Part shown: one piece after another, positions 23,955 through 33,279 of the stretch
How positions within the stretch are numbered: the stretch's first letter is position 1
How the letters are laid out: every line of letters begins with the position of its first letter
Position numbers and translations under genes: made by a program
Assembly (NCBI RefSeq): GCF_002797315.1
Contig: NZ_KZ454937.1
Coordinates: forward strand, 89,439 to 153,438
DNA length: 64,000 nucleotides
Direction: 5' to 3'
Source: Bacillus sp. FJAT-44742
Lineage (GTDB): Bacteria > Bacillota > Bacilli > Bacillales > Marinococcaceae
Notes under the pieces: generated by a model
Database searches by the model: none
What the model saw: the letters and a program-made list of their open reading frames with translations, nothing else
What the model was told of the DNA's origin: nothing

Positions 23955-23993
23955 TGCGAACAACGCGTTAATTTGTCTCCTAGTAGGTGAAGG

Positions 23994-24212
23994 ATGAAGG
24001 TTAGACTACTTATAGAATTTGTTCTAAAAAGGAGGGAGATGATAGAAGTAGTGCTTACAGAAGTTATGCGTTATGTAAGGACACCGAAAGTCATATGTCA
24101 GAATGTGATCACCTCTCTTTATTGTCATTCAGAGAGATTAAGCTTACATACTTTACCTAAAAGTGTTAGAGGAGCTTATGAGTCAGCTCTGAGGATTAAA
24201 GAACATAGATGA
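23994..24212 (+). CDS. Uncertain small reading frame
   Basis: A 72-residue frame with GAAGG just before the ATG and AAAAGGAGGGAG before an internal ATG at 24039. The predicted peptide (basic, no motif) shows no family resemblance. It may be a chance frame in the region between the resolvase and the cardiolipin synthase pseudogene. Confidence 0.25.
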   Translation: MKVRLLIEFVLKRREMIEVVLTEVMRYVRTPKVICQNVITSLYCHSERLSLHTLPKSVRGAYESALRIKEHR

Positions 24213-24343
24213 AGCCAAGTTGTGTTATTACCCTGAGAAGAACGCTTGAAATGGTATGCAAAGACAAAGGAGCGACAACTGGTCAACTTCATCAAAAGTT
24301 ACTCCTCTATAAGTATAAACGAGGTGTAGTTTGCACACCTTAA
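24209..24343 (+). CDS. Uncertain 44-residue reading frame
   Basis: Starts with ATG at 24209, overlapping the stop of the previous frame by 4 bp (ATGA-like coupling), and encodes LRRTLEMVCKDKGATTGQL and LLLYKYKRGV. The pattern loosely recalls Spo0E-type helices but the SQELD signature is absent. Support is weak. Confidence 0.25.
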   Translation: MKPSCVITLRRTLEMVCKDKGATTGQLHQKLLLYKYKRGVVCTP

Positions 24344-24365
24344 AAAATATTAGAGGAGGGGTTTT

Positions 24366-25846
24366 ATGGAATGGATTTTAGGTCTTTTTTTATTTAATTC
24401 AGTATCTATGCTCATTATTGCAATTCGCGAGGTACGTCGGCCGGCAGTAGCTTTAAATTGGTTAACAATCAATTTCATCTTTCCTGTTATTGGTTTTGTC
24501 TTCTATCTTATTACATCGACTCCACCACGGATTAATCGTCGTAAAAGGCTGACTTCTCCACACAATGAATCGGACACACTGCCGGATTCCTTTGGTAGTT
24601 CGGCCCGGGGCATTGCACAAACATTTGACCGTGGATGGAATGAGGGATGGTCAAGTACAAGTGCTTATAAATGGGTTGAAAACTTATGAAAAACTAATGG
24701 AATCTATACAAAACTCAAAAAAAAAACGATTGACCTAGAATATTACATATATAGAGACGACCAAATTGGAAAACGCATTACGGACCTACTGATTGAAGGG
24801 GCATTGGATGGTGTATATATCCGCTTTGTAAGAGATGGGTGGGGGAGCAAGAAGTTATCCAAAACTCAGATTATTCGGATGATGGATGCAGGAATTGAAT
24901 GTCGCACTATTTTCCCATTACGCTTCCCTAGGATATTCTCAACGTTGAATAACCGGGATCATTGTAAGATTGTTGTGATCGATAAAAAAGAAGCTTTTAC
25001 TGGTGGCATTAATATTGGGTTTGAATATACCGGATTAAAGCCAGGCGTAGGATATTGGCGTGACACTCATGTCAGAATTACGGGTGAAGCCTCAGCAGAT
25101 TTGCAAAGAATCTTCGAAGCCCATTGGAATATCGCTTCGCCGGAACGAATGAGGGAAAGATCTAGGATGAAAACAAAAACAGAAAAAGATCGTTCTCGTA
25201 TTATCCCTTCAACTAGTACGAACCTATCTTCAATGACAGAATTGAGCACTGAGTTAGGAACTATAGATAGGAAAGATGCGAATTTGAGAAAACACACCAC
25301 GCGTTTGTTCAGACATTCGAAGGCAATCCTGAGATTCCTACACCGGTCATTAGGGAAGCATACTTTACTGCCTTGATTCAAGCGACAAAAACCATTGATA
25401 TTACGACACCCTATTTTGTACCAGACCAAGATATTTTAATGGGATTAAAAACAGCAGTAGCCCGTGGTGTACGTGTTAGATTGCTGGTTCCTCGTAAAGT
25501 GAATCAAAAACCCGTAGAATACGCAAGCTTTACTTTTTATGGAGAGCTACTGGAAGCAGGGGTTCAAATTTATTTATATAACAAAGGAATGCTACACGCT
25601 AAGTCGATGGTCATCGATGAGGAAGTAACTGAAATAGGGGCCGCAAACTATGATATGAGAAGTTTTCGTTTGAATTACGAAGTATGTGAATTCATATACA
25701 GTAAAGATGTAGCAAGGGATCTTACAGAACAGTTTGAGCAAGACCTTTGTGATTCTGTCCCATTGCGAATGGATGATTTATTGCAACGCTCGCCTTCACA
25801 GCGGTTAATACAGCAAGGGGCCCGCCTTCTTTTTCCGCTGTTGTAG
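24366..25846 (+). pseudogene. cls: Cardiolipin synthase, broken by several frameshifts
   Basis: Reading frames together give one phospholipase-D-type cardiolipin synthase. The N-terminal membrane segments and PAVALNWLTINFIFPVIG region (24366-24689), TIDLEYYIYRDDQIGKRI (about 24730), the first HKD-type motif (HCKIVVIDKKEAFTGGIN) and the second (HAKSMVIDEEVTEIGAANYD) are all present. The frame changes near 24665, returns in a run of ten A (about 24717-24726), and changes again near 25300. A good ribosome site (GAGGAGGGG) precedes the ATG. Both catalytic motifs survive, so decay is recent, but no full-length enzyme can be made. Confidence 0.88.
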
Positions 25847-26122
25847 CTATTAACTTTTATTTTGTAGATAACCATAATAATATATTCCATAGGGGGATCT
25901 GGTTTTTATTTTAAAGATGGGAATGAAGATAATGCCGATATAAAATTGTTTTAAATAATAAAATCTGTATTTATTATTAAATGGGTAAAATAGGTGGTAT
26001 TGATGTCCTTGATCAAGGTGATTGTTCAGATGATGGAAACACTTGATGATTTTACCTAATATTTTGTCTATTTAATTCTCACGTTCTCCTCTTAATATCC
26101 AAAAGGACATTAATTCTTTAGC
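25847..26122. other. Intergenic region
   Basis: AT-rich sequence between the broken cls gene and the amidase regulator. No gene or clear motif seen. Confidence 0.4.
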
Positions 26123-26154
26123 AAAAGCAGCCTTATAAACCAGGCTGCTTTTTT
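26123..26154. terminator. Terminator of the amidase regulator
   Basis: Arms AAAAGCAGCCT (26123-26133) and AGGCTGCTTTT (26142-26152), T-rich on both sides, 15 bp downstream of the regulator stop on the minus strand. Confidence 0.8.
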
Positions 26155-26168
26155 ATGGACTAGCAATA

Positions 26169-28526
26169 CTAATAAGAAGTAGTGTGTTCTTTTGTATTTT
26201 GACCAATTGAAAAAGATTTCATTTTACGATATAGGGTACTTCTAGATATCCCTAACAATTCCGCTGCCTTACTTATATTTGGAGTGACACCTAGGGCTTT
26301 TTCGATTGTTTTTCTTTCCACCTCTTCTAGTAATAAGCTCTCACTCGGCTTTGGAGGTAAGGTTTTCCTCCTTAATTCGATTGGGAGAAACTCGGTAAAA
26401 ATACAGGAACAGTTTTTATTTCTAGCTAAAAGAAAGGATCGTTCCATTACATTTTTTAGCTCACGAATGTTTCCAGGCCATGTGTAAGCACATAGAAGGT
26501 CGATTGCTTCTTCTGATAACTTCGATGGCCCTCCTGGATACTGGTTATAAAATTCGACGAGGAACTCATTAGCCAATAAAGGAATGTCCTCTACCCTTTT
26601 CCGAAGCGGGGGGATCTCTATGTTCATAACATTCAATCGATAATAAAGGTCTGATCTAAAGGAACCTTGGTAGGCAATTTCTTCCTGTAGATTACTGTTG
26701 GTGGCAGCTACAATCCTTACGTCTATCTTCCTTTCCAGGTGATCCCCTATTCGAGTAACACTTCTTGATTCTAACACTCTTAATAAAGAAACTTGTAAGT
26801 CAAGAGGCATTTCTCCAATTTCATCCAAGAACAGCGTCCCCTCATTGGCCAGTTCAAACTTCCCCATTTTCCCTCCTTTTTTGGCACCTGTAAAAGCTCC
26901 ATCTACAAAGCCAAATAGTTCACTGGCAATTAACTCCTTAGGAATAGCTCCAGCATTAATCGCAATAAAGGGGCCGTTTTTCCTTGAGCTTTTTCTGTGA
27001 ATAGAGTGAGCCAATACTTCTTTTCCAGTACCTGTTTCACCGAGAATTAATACATTGGCATGAGAATTTGAGGTTGCTTCGGCTACACTAAGTTGATCTT
27101 TAAACTGCTGATTTGCTGTTTTTATTTTATCAAAAGTAGTAAATGATGGGAGAGTATGATCGATCATAGTAGAATTTTTCAGAGTAGCCAGTTTCACGAG
27201 AGAAAAATGATTGCTAAGACGTGTAGTCATTATTTCAGGAGATAAATGGGTAAATTGATTTTTAATATATGCTAGTGAAATCATTTGCCCTGCGTGAATG
27301 TTCACTTTATCTTTTGCAGTCTGATTAGAATATAGTACTTCTTCTTTTTCGTTCAACAGGAGAAGACCTTTATGCTGGTCGTGTGTAAGTTCAGTAAATA
27401 TGTTCTCCCAAGGAATTGTAATGAGCTCTTCTTTGAAGTCATTTAACTTTTTCTCATGAGGAGCGGCAGAGATAAGCTTTGTTGAATCCCAAACGATGTT
27501 GAACTGTCCTTCTTGGTTAACTTGTCCAATACGGATGGGACGAGAAATGTGGTGATTTTCTTTCTCCACTTTTAGAAGGCCAGCAGGAGAGGAAGAAGGC
27601 TCTTCACACAAAAGGTTTAGGAATGATGTGCGATGAAACGTTTCACATAACTGAAGCTTTTCAGCAACCATTTTGGTTCCCAGGTACGTATTAAACATAA
27701 CCGAAGAGATAACCTGGTTACTTCCATACTGCTTTTTGAAATTAGTAACGAAGGAATGGTTCTCAGAAGAATGTAAAGATTGGAAATAACTTCCGGAACC
27801 GAAATGACCTTCTGCATACTGGCTGCCTATAGCTTGTATTTCCGTTTCTTTAGTTGTAGGACTGAAAATAGGCACCAACTTTGGATCCATTCCCATCCTT
27901 TTAAAAGTTCGATAGAAAGGAACAATACTTTCTCCAACAAGGGTGGAAAAAATTGCATTAACCTTTTTACTTTGAATCTCTTCCATTACATCTTCAAAGT
28001 AGGAATGGCCAAAAGGAACGTATTTTTCTCCGCTAATATTTCCATTAAACAAGTTCCAATATCTTTTTACAATTTCATTGGTTTTATGGGGATAAATATA
28101 ATCGTTTCCTATTAAATAAATGTTAGATCCGAAATATTTTTGTATGTATCTGAGTAGGGGATACACTTGCTGATTTGGAACTTCGCCAGTATAAAACACG
28201 GAAGGGTGGGTTTCCTGTCCCTCGTACAGAGCAGGATAAATCAGTAAACAATCATTTTCTTCTAGAAGGGCAAGCAATGCCTTTCGACATGCGGATGTAT
28301 AGGTGCCAATAAAGATCTTTACACCTTCCTGTATCAATTCTTTGGCCTGAATGATAGCTTTATCCGGATCCGAGGCAATATCCCGAATGACAAAATCGAC
28401 TAACTGATTGGTGGTGATAGCTTTTCTATTATGCTCTTCTAACGCAAAGAGTGCAGCTTGATATTGGCCTTTTTCAGTTACAGAAGTTGTCCCTGTCAGT
28501 GAGAAAAGTCCCCCTATCTTCTTCAT
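26169..28526 (-). CDS. Sigma-54-dependent activator fused to an amide-binding sensor domain
   Basis: A 785-residue protein read from ATG at 28526 after GGGGGAAGGG; the longer frame to 28571 adds an unlikely leader. Residues 1-370 form a periplasmic-binding-like domain of the AmiC/UrtA/FmdD type (GLFSLTGTTSVTEKGQYQAA, VKIFIGTYTSACRKAL), with no signal peptide, so it is a cytoplasmic sensor. A short PAS-like linker follows. The AAA+ domain has GETGTGKE, the GAFTGA loop that contacts sigma-54, and GTLFLDEIGEM. The C terminus is a Fis-type HTH (NISKAAELLGISRSTLYRKM). It is divergent from amiE, whose promoter is of the -24/-12 type. In Pseudomonas the sensor (AmiC) and regulator (AmiR, an antiterminator) are separate proteins. 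Confidence 0.88.
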   Translation of the reverse strand: MKKIGGLFSLTGTTSVTEKGQYQAALFALEEHNRKAITTNQLVDFVIRDIASDPDKAIIQAKELIQEGVKIFIGTYTSACRKALLALLEENDCLLIYPALYEGQETHPSVFYTGEVPNQQVYPLLRYIQKYFGSNIYLIGNDYIYPHKTNEIVKRYWNLFNGNISGEKYVPFGHSYFEDVMEEIQSKKVNAIFSTLVGESIVPFYRTFKRMGMDPKLVPIFSPTTKETEIQAIGSQYAEGHFGSGSYFQSLHSSENHSFVTNFKKQYGSNQVISSVMFNTYLGTKMVAEKLQLCETFHRTSFLNLLCEEPSSSPAGLLKVEKENHHISRPIRIGQVNQEGQFNIVWDSTKLISAAPHEKKLNDFKEELITIPWENIFTELTHDQHKGLLLLNEKEEVLYSNQTAKDKVNIHAGQMISLAYIKNQFTHLSPEIMTTRLSNHFSLVKLATLKNSTMIDHTLPSFTTFDKIKTANQQFKDQLSVAEATSNSHANVLILGETGTGKEVLAHSIHRKSSRKNGPFIAINAGAIPKELIASELFGFVDGAFTGAKKGGKMGKFELANEGTLFLDEIGEMPLDLQVSLLRVLESRSVTRIGDHLERKIDVRIVAATNSNLQEEIAYQGSFRSDLYYRLNVMNIEIPPLRKRVEDIPLLANEFLVEFYNQYPGGPSKLSEEAIDLLCAYTWPGNIRELKNVMERSFLLARNKNCSCIFTEFLPIELRRKTLPPKPSESLLLEEVERKTIEKALGVTPNISKAAELLGISRSTLYRKMKSFSIGQNTKEHTTSY

Positions 28527-28640
28527 TTCCCTTCCCCCTTTTTTGTCTCGTAATAAAACAGTGTGTGTCAATATGCAACAACTTAATGATTTCTATTTAT
28601 TATACAATTGTTAACCAATTTAGAAAATTCAATTTTATAA

Positions 28641-28663
28641 GATTGTATCAAATTGATACAATC
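28641..28663. promoter_or_regulatory. Palindromic upstream activator site of the amidase operon
   Basis: A perfect 11-1-11 palindrome, GATTGTATCAA-A-TTGATACAATC, about 60 bp upstream of the -24 element. Position and symmetry fit the enhancer bound by the divergent Fis-type activator. Confidence 0.75.
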
Positions 28664-28710
28664 TTTTTCTCCCTTGACCCCAACACCCTGATAGGACCGG
28701 CATTAAAAAA

Positions 28711-28726
28711 TGGCATGGAATTTGCA
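28711..28726 (+). promoter_or_regulatory. Sigma-54 (-24/-12) promoter of amiE
   Basis: TGGCATGGAATTTGCA has GG at 28712-28713 and GC at 28724-28725 with exactly 10 bases between, as in the consensus TGGCACN5TTGCA. It lies about 95 bp before the amiE ATG. Confidence 0.85.
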
Positions 28727-28819
28727 TTTATATAGAACAAAGATAAAAAGGAGGGCAGGCAAAAGCTGGCGTGTAAAGATGACATACTAAAAAACAAAAA
28801 TGAAAGGGGTAAAAAAGAA

Positions 28820-29866
28820 ATGAGACATGGTGATATTAGTAGCAGTCATGACACAGTGGGGGTAGCAGTTGTTAACTATAAGATGCCTCGTTTACACACA
28901 AAAGAACAAGTGATTGAAAATAGTAAAAACATAGCCGACATGATTCAGGGGATGAAAACAGGTCTTCCTGGAATGGATCTTGTTATCTTTCCAGAGTACA
29001 GTACTCAAGGCATTATGTACGATGAAAAGGAAATGTATGAAACTGCTACAACGATTCCAGGAGAAGAAACCGAAATTTTTGCAGAAGCATGTCGGAAGGC
29101 AAATGTATGGGGTGTGTTCTCCATTACAGGAGAACAACACGAGGACCATCCTAATAAAACTCCTTATAACACGCTAATCCTTATGAATAACAAAGGGGAA
29201 ATTGTACAAAAGTACCGTAAAATTCTTCCGTGGAATCCTATTGAACCATGGTATCCCGGGGATACCACTCATGTGGCAGAAGGCCCTAAAGGAATGAAAA
29301 TCAGCTTAATCATTTGTGATGATGGTAACTATCCAGAAATATGGAGAGACTGTGCGATGAAAGGTGCAGAACTCATTATAAGATGCCAGGGCTATATGTA
29401 CCCATCCAAGGAACAGCAAATTATGGTTTCCAAAACGATGGCGTGGATGAATACTTCTTATGTAGCGGTAGCAAATGCAACTGGATTCGATGGTGTTTAT
29501 TCCTATTTCGGCCATTCAAGTCTGATCGGATTTGACGGTGGCACCCTGGGAGCATGTGGAACAGAAGAGAATGGGATTCAGTATGCTGAAATGTCAGTTT
29601 CTCAGATTAGAGACGCAAGAAGTAACTGGCAATCTCAAAATCATTTATTTAAATTGTTGCATAGAGGATATACAGGAACAATTAAATCAGGAGATGGTGA
29701 CAAGGGCGTTGCAGAGTGTCCCTTCGACTTTTATAGAACCTGGGTAATGGATGCTGAGCAAGCAAGGGAAAACGTGGAGAAAATCACAAGAAAGTCAGTA
29801 GGAACCGCAGAATGCCCTATTGAAGGCATTCCCCACGAGAATAAAGTGAAGGAAGCCGGGAGGTAG
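28820..29866 (+). CDS. amiE: Aliphatic amidase
   Basis: A 348-residue nitrilase-superfamily enzyme that hydrolyses short-chain aliphatic amides to the acid and ammonia in the cytoplasm. It is nearly collinear with the 346-residue Pseudomonas AmiE: Glu59 (FPEYSTQG), Lys134 (KYRKILPW), Glu142 (PIEPWYPGD) and Cys166 ([12 protein letters not shown]) fall at the same numbers, so it should be active. The ribosome site is GAAAGGGG. It is the first gene of the operon, under the sigma-54 promoter and the divergent activator. A hairpin follows. Confidence 0.95.
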   Translation: MRHGDISSSHDTVGVAVVNYKMPRLHTKEQVIENSKNIADMIQGMKTGLPGMDLVIFPEYSTQGIMYDEKEMYETATTIPGEETEIFAEACRKANVWGVFSITGEQHEDHPNKTPYNTLILMNNKGEIVQKYRKILPWNPIEPWYPGDTTHVAEGPKGMKISLIICDDGNYPEIWRDCAMKGAELIIRCQGYMYPSKEQQIMVSKTMAWMNTSYVAVANATGFDGVYSYFGHSSLIGFDGGTLGACGTEENGIQYAEMSVSQIRDARSNWQSQNHLFKLLHRGYTGTIKSGDGDKGVAECPFDFYRTWVMDAEQARENVEKITRKSVGTAECPIEGIPHENKVKEAGR

Positions 29867-29873
29867 TAATCTT

Positions 29874-29905
29874 AGAGTCAGCTAAACGGCTGACTCTTCT
29901 TTTAC
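29874..29905 (+). terminator. Hairpin between amiE and amiB, likely partial terminator
   Basis: Arms AGAGTCAGC (29874-29882) and GCTGACTCT (29889-29897) followed by TCTTTTA, 8 bp after amiE. The next genes have no other promoter visible, so it probably reduces but does not stop read-through. Confidence 0.65.
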
Positions 29906-29917
29906 AAGGAGGACATC

Positions 29918-31024
29918 ATGCCATTTATCAATGACAAGCTGAAAAGTTATCAATCTGTCAATCTAAACCATGAAGAAAGGCTAGATGAAAAGTATCCATA
30001 TAAGGCATCAAAAATATCGAAAATGAAAACGCGTTTCACGTTTTCCCCGGAAAATGTCATGCACCAGCTTACTCGTTCTATTTATGGCCAGCATTCCATG
30101 ATAGAAAAAGTATCAGATATGATGTATGTCGTTCATGCTGACATCACAGAAAAGGACAGGCCTTTGTATGTTGCCATGTTCCTTGGACCGACAGGGGTTG
30201 GTAAAACGGAGACAGTGAGGGTAATCGCAGAATCTATTATCGGAGAGAAAGAAGGATTCAGCAGAATCGATATGAATACATTGGCTCAAGAGCATTACGC
30301 AGCAGCGATGACAGGAGCACCTCCAGGATATGTAGGCAGCAAGGAAGGTCATACGGTTTTTAATGAGGAGAAAATTGAAGGATCTTTCAGCAAGCCTGGT
30401 ATCGTATTATTTGATGAAATAGAAAAAGCCGATCAAAGCGTTACACAATCTTTACTAAACGTGTTCGATAATGGACAGATGGTATTAGCAAATGGTGAGA
30501 AGACGCTAGATTTCCGAAACTCTATGATTTTTATGACAAGTAATATTGGTTCAAGGCAGATTTTTGAATTTGCGGAAGATCATTTTAAAGCGAAATGGAA
30601 GCGTTTACTATATCGAATGAATCCTACCTATTGGGGGAAAGACGAAAACTATGTGTTGCAAAAAATCATACACAAACAACTAGAAAAGCAGTTCCCTCCA
30701 GAGTTTATTAATAGGATAGATGATATCATTATTTTCAACTGGCTTGGAGGAGAGGCGTTAGAGCCAATGATTGATAAAATAACCGATGAATTAAATAAAA
30801 GGTTAGAAAAACATCATTGCCGGGTTGAGCTTGATGACCAAACGAAAGAATTCCTAATCAAAAAAGGGTTTGATAAGCAATACGGAGCAAGAGCAATTAA
30901 AAGGCTAGTAAGGCAGTATGTAGAAATCCCTCTTGGGAAGGTGCTGAGAGAGGAAGAATACACAGGACAAATAGTGACCTACAAAGCATTCGTAGAGTCT
31001 AATAAAATTACTTTTAAAAAATAG
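29918..31024 (+). CDS. amiB: AmiB-like AAA+ chaperone (ClpX/ClpB type)
   Basis: A 368-residue single-domain AAA+ ATPase with ATG at 29918 after ACAAGGAGG. Walker A is GPTGVGKTE, Walker B is VLFDEIEKA, and the sensor 2 region is FDKQYGARAIKRLV. APPGYVGSKEGH is the ClpA/B pore loop. It matches AmiB of Pseudomonas amidase operons, proposed to help assembly or turnover of amidase-operon proteins. It sits between amiE and amiS as in those operons. No ClpP-binding loop was identified. Confidence 0.85.
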   Translation: MPFINDKLKSYQSVNLNHEERLDEKYPYKASKISKMKTRFTFSPENVMHQLTRSIYGQHSMIEKVSDMMYVVHADITEKDRPLYVAMFLGPTGVGKTETVRVIAESIIGEKEGFSRIDMNTLAQEHYAAAMTGAPPGYVGSKEGHTVFNEEKIEGSFSKPGIVLFDEIEKADQSVTQSLLNVFDNGQMVLANGEKTLDFRNSMIFMTSNIGSRQIFEFAEDHFKAKWKRLLYRMNPTYWGKDENYVLQKIIHKQLEKQFPPEFINRIDDIIIFNWLGGEALEPMIDKITDELNKRLEKHHCRVELDDQTKEFLIKKGFDKQYGARAIKRLVRQYVEIPLGKVLREEEYTGQIVTYKAFVESNKITFKK

Positions 31025-31043
31025 AGTGAAAGGTGGAGAGGTA

Positions 31044-31685
31044 GTGTCTAATGTTGGCTTGCTTTACGTCGGGGCCGTACTTTTTGTTAATGGGTTAATG
31101 CTGTTAGGAAAAATAGATGGCAAAAGTGCTGGCATTTTTAATCTGTTTGTCGGAGCCTTACAAGTCGTGTTTCCTTTTTATATAATTGCTACTGCTCAGG
31201 GAGATGCCACAATGATTTTTTCAGCGTCAGGCATTTTTCTATTTGGATTTACTTACCTGTATGTAGGGATAACAAATTTGACTGGGGCAGACGGCAGTGG
31301 TGTTGGTTACTATTCTTTATGGGTAGCCATTCTTGCTGTGGGTTATTCGATAGCTAATTTTTTCTACCTTGGTGATGTCATGTTTGGCTTTATATGGCTG
31401 ATGTGGGCATACTTGTGGACATTATTTTACTTACTCTTAGCCAAGCGTAAACCTATTGGAGAATATACCGGGTGGATAGCTATTGTTCAGTCATGGATTA
31501 CCTGCACTATTCCTGCTTTTGTAACAATGATTGGAATATGGGAAATCACTACTTTAACAGCTATTATCCTAGGAGTTGGTGCTCTATCCTTTTTTGTTCT
31601 ATTTTATCTAGTGAAAAAACCACCTACTTCTTTAAATGAAACAGAGAAGCTACAAAGTGATCTAGGTTCAGAAAAGTTAAATTAA
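31044..31685 (+). CDS. amiS: AmiS/UreI-family amide or urea channel
   Basis: A 213-residue integral membrane protein with about six to seven membrane segments. GTG at 31044 follows GGTGGAGAGG and is preferred to GTG at 31026, which overlaps the previous gene. The N terminus NVGLLYVGAVLFVNGLMLLG, FGFTYLYVGITNL and MFGFIWLMWAYLWTLFYLLLA match the AmiS/UreI family of proton-gated urea or short-chain amide channels. It should bring in the substrate of AmiE. It is the last gene of the operon. Confidence 0.88.
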   Translation: MSNVGLLYVGAVLFVNGLMLLGKIDGKSAGIFNLFVGALQVVFPFYIIATAQGDATMIFSASGIFLFGFTYLYVGITNLTGADGSGVGYYSLWVAILAVGYSIANFFYLGDVMFGFIWLMWAYLWTLFYLLLAKRKPIGEYTGWIAIVQSWITCTIPAFVTMIGIWEITTLTAIILGVGALSFFVLFYLVKKPPTSLNETEKLQSDLGSEKLN

Positions 31686-31758
31686 CAGCTCCTTGGAAAA
31701 AGGGCTTGCCCATAAGACCCTAAATGGGGTTTGTGAAAAATAGAGAGGAGTAATTATA

Positions 31759-32010
31759 ATGATCATCACTTTTCACCCTAGGAGTACGTATGACAAAAAG
31801 AGCTTTAGATACACCTCAGATGAATCTTTACTTGAAATTTATAATCTTGCGTTAGAAAAGAAAGTAGACGAAGATTTTTTGCAATTGTTCCGTAAAGAAA
31901 TCAAAAGAAGAGGATTAGAAATAACGAATGATGTTACCAATATAACACTGAATAATGGAAATAATTTAACTATTTTTTTATTTCTCTGCTGTATCCTTGT
32001 TATAGTCTGA
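31759..32010 (+). CDS. Sda-like protein with C-terminal membrane tail
   Basis: An 83-residue protein with ATG at 31759 after AGAGGAG. Residues 18-54 (RYTSDESLLEIYNLALEKK, then DEDFLQLFRKEIKRRGL) are Sda-like, with the same helical hairpin and the conserved IKRRGL end. It differs from ordinary Sda by a 17-residue N-terminal extension and, after residue 55, a polar Asn-rich linker followed by a hydrophobic end (LTIFLFLCCILVIV, 70-83), a likely tail anchor. If Sda-like, it would present the kinase-binding hairpin at the membrane. It lies 73 bp after amiS and before a terminator. Confidence 0.65.
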   Translation: MIITFHPRSTYDKKSFRYTSDESLLEIYNLALEKKVDEDFLQLFRKEIKRRGLEITNDVTNITLNNGNNLTIFLFLCCILVIV

Positions 32011-32061
32011 GAATGTAAAGAGAGGTTAAAATCATACAAAATCGTCGGGTTAAAATTATAC

Positions 32062-32095
32062 AAAGCTGCCGCCTTATTCGGCAGCTTTGTTTTTC
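32062..32095 (+). terminator. Intrinsic terminator
   Basis: Arms AAAGCTGCCG (32062-32071) and CGGCAGCTTT (32079-32088) followed by GTTTTTC. It terminates the amidase operon/sda-like transcript. Confidence 0.88.
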
Positions 32096-32129
32096 ATTCG
32101 GAAACTTGGCCCATCAATAGAATACACTC

Positions 32130-32396
32130 TTGAATGATCCGTTAGACCGACCTACGTTAGACCAGTTGATTGGTACAATGAGTAATTTCGGAGCAGATTT
32201 TGGCTTACTGATTTCGTGGAGCGGGTTTAAAAACTCTGTGATGAGAGAAGTACCAAAGCAATTCTTTAAAGTACGCTTGTGGGACTCGAAAACGGTGATA
32301 GAAGAAATCTTCAAAAATTATGAACATCTAAGTGATGAGATTAAAAAGGAAATTCCAATCAAAAGGGTTTGGATGTTAGAAGAGGATAATGACTAA
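32130..32396 (+). pseudogene. C-terminal fragment of an Mrr-like restriction endonuclease
   Basis: An 88-residue frame from TTG at 32130 contains PLDRPTLDQLIGTMSNFGAD, GLLISWSGFKNSV, FKVRLWDSKTVIEEIF and IPIKRVWML. This is the C-terminal end of Mrr-cat type restriction enzymes, downstream of the catalytic strands. There is no ribosome site, and a terminator lies directly upstream, so only a fragment remains. Confidence 0.7.
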
Positions 32397-32426
32397 AGGG
32401 CAAATTTATAGGAGGTAAGAGAATAG

Positions 32427-32570
32427 ATGAAAGCAGAGAGGCATTTTAAAGAAAATGGTGATACCTTTGAAAAAGTGTTTGAGCGTCTAATAGAAACCAA
32501 AGCTGACGACTTTGTTCAAGAACTAAGCAGAAAGCAAGCAACATCCGCACACATGGATAGGGGAAATTAA
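32427..32570 (+). CDS. Small hypothetical protein
   Basis: A 47-residue protein with ATG at 32427 after ATAGGAGGT. It is charged and helical (FEKVFERLIETKADDFVQEL), without known motif. It lies 30 bp after the restriction fragment and may be the last gene of an old restriction locus. Confidence 0.5.
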   Translation: MKAERHFKENGDTFEKVFERLIETKADDFVQELSRKQATSAHMDRGN

Positions 32571-32762
32571 TTTTTCTTCAAATAGTGTACACAATTTGAG
32601 TAAACTCTGTCTAAATAATTATGTTTTCATTAGGATTATAATTTGTATTTTTGATCAGGTAAGATTTTGTTTGTAACCAACAGAACATAAAATGGAATTA
32701 CGTATTGGATGAAATACCTATTAATATGGAACTTGTAGGATTGATTTTAAGCACACCACTAA

Positions 32763-32936
32763 AACACCTTATATCTCAAGGATGCTTTCAGAAACTTTAA
32801 AGATATAGATGTTGACTTATATCACAAGCAAGTAATAAATGACGAAAATAATGTAGGTGAAACCAATTTTTTAAGAGCTATTCAGATTATTCTCGATCCA
32901 AAATTATCGGACCATGACAGTTCATATTCCGATTAG
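32763..32936 (+). pseudogene. Remnant reading frame
   Basis: Open for 57 codons after a stop, without ATG. The peptide (FRNFKDIDVDLYHKQVINDE..., FLRAIQIILDPKLSDHD) looks like the end of a real protein. Family not recognised. Confidence 0.35.
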
Positions 32937-33043
32937 ATGGCGGCATCCATACATCCCCCTGTATCCCCTTGATATATGGGACCGACAATCCGCTGCTTCC
33001 AGGTTCATAGGTTGGCATAGGGGGGGTTAACTGATGTAAGACA

Positions 33044-33070
33044 AAAAGAAGAGCTGCCTGCTGGCAGCTC
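33044..33070 (-). terminator. Hairpin terminator, minus strand
   Basis: GAGCTGCC (33051-33058) and GGCAGCTC (33063-33070). On the minus strand it is followed by TTCTTTTTG. No minus-strand gene remains upstream of it. Confidence 0.55.
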
Positions 33071-33279
33071 TCCAGGTGGTTGGTTCGATTTGACTGTAGA
33101 CCTTGAAAAGATAACCAAATTGTTCTAGTTAGACAGCCAGATATAATAAAAGAGTGAATGTGCTAAAAAAAGATACAGGAGCTGAGAACCAGAATTGTGG
33201 GTTAATAAAAATTAGGGTGACTATCAAAGTATTAATTATTACAAAAAAAGGCATACGTAAAGTCATCCTTAAAATATAA

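Larger units (their letters stand above)
32571..33279. other. Decayed region before the RT operon
   Basis: No intact gene. A 57-codon remnant lies at 32763-32936. A hairpin that terminates minus-strand transcription is at 33051-33070. A GC-richer stretch (32960-33030) has a run of seven G. No promoter was recognised for a gene here. Confidence 0.4.
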
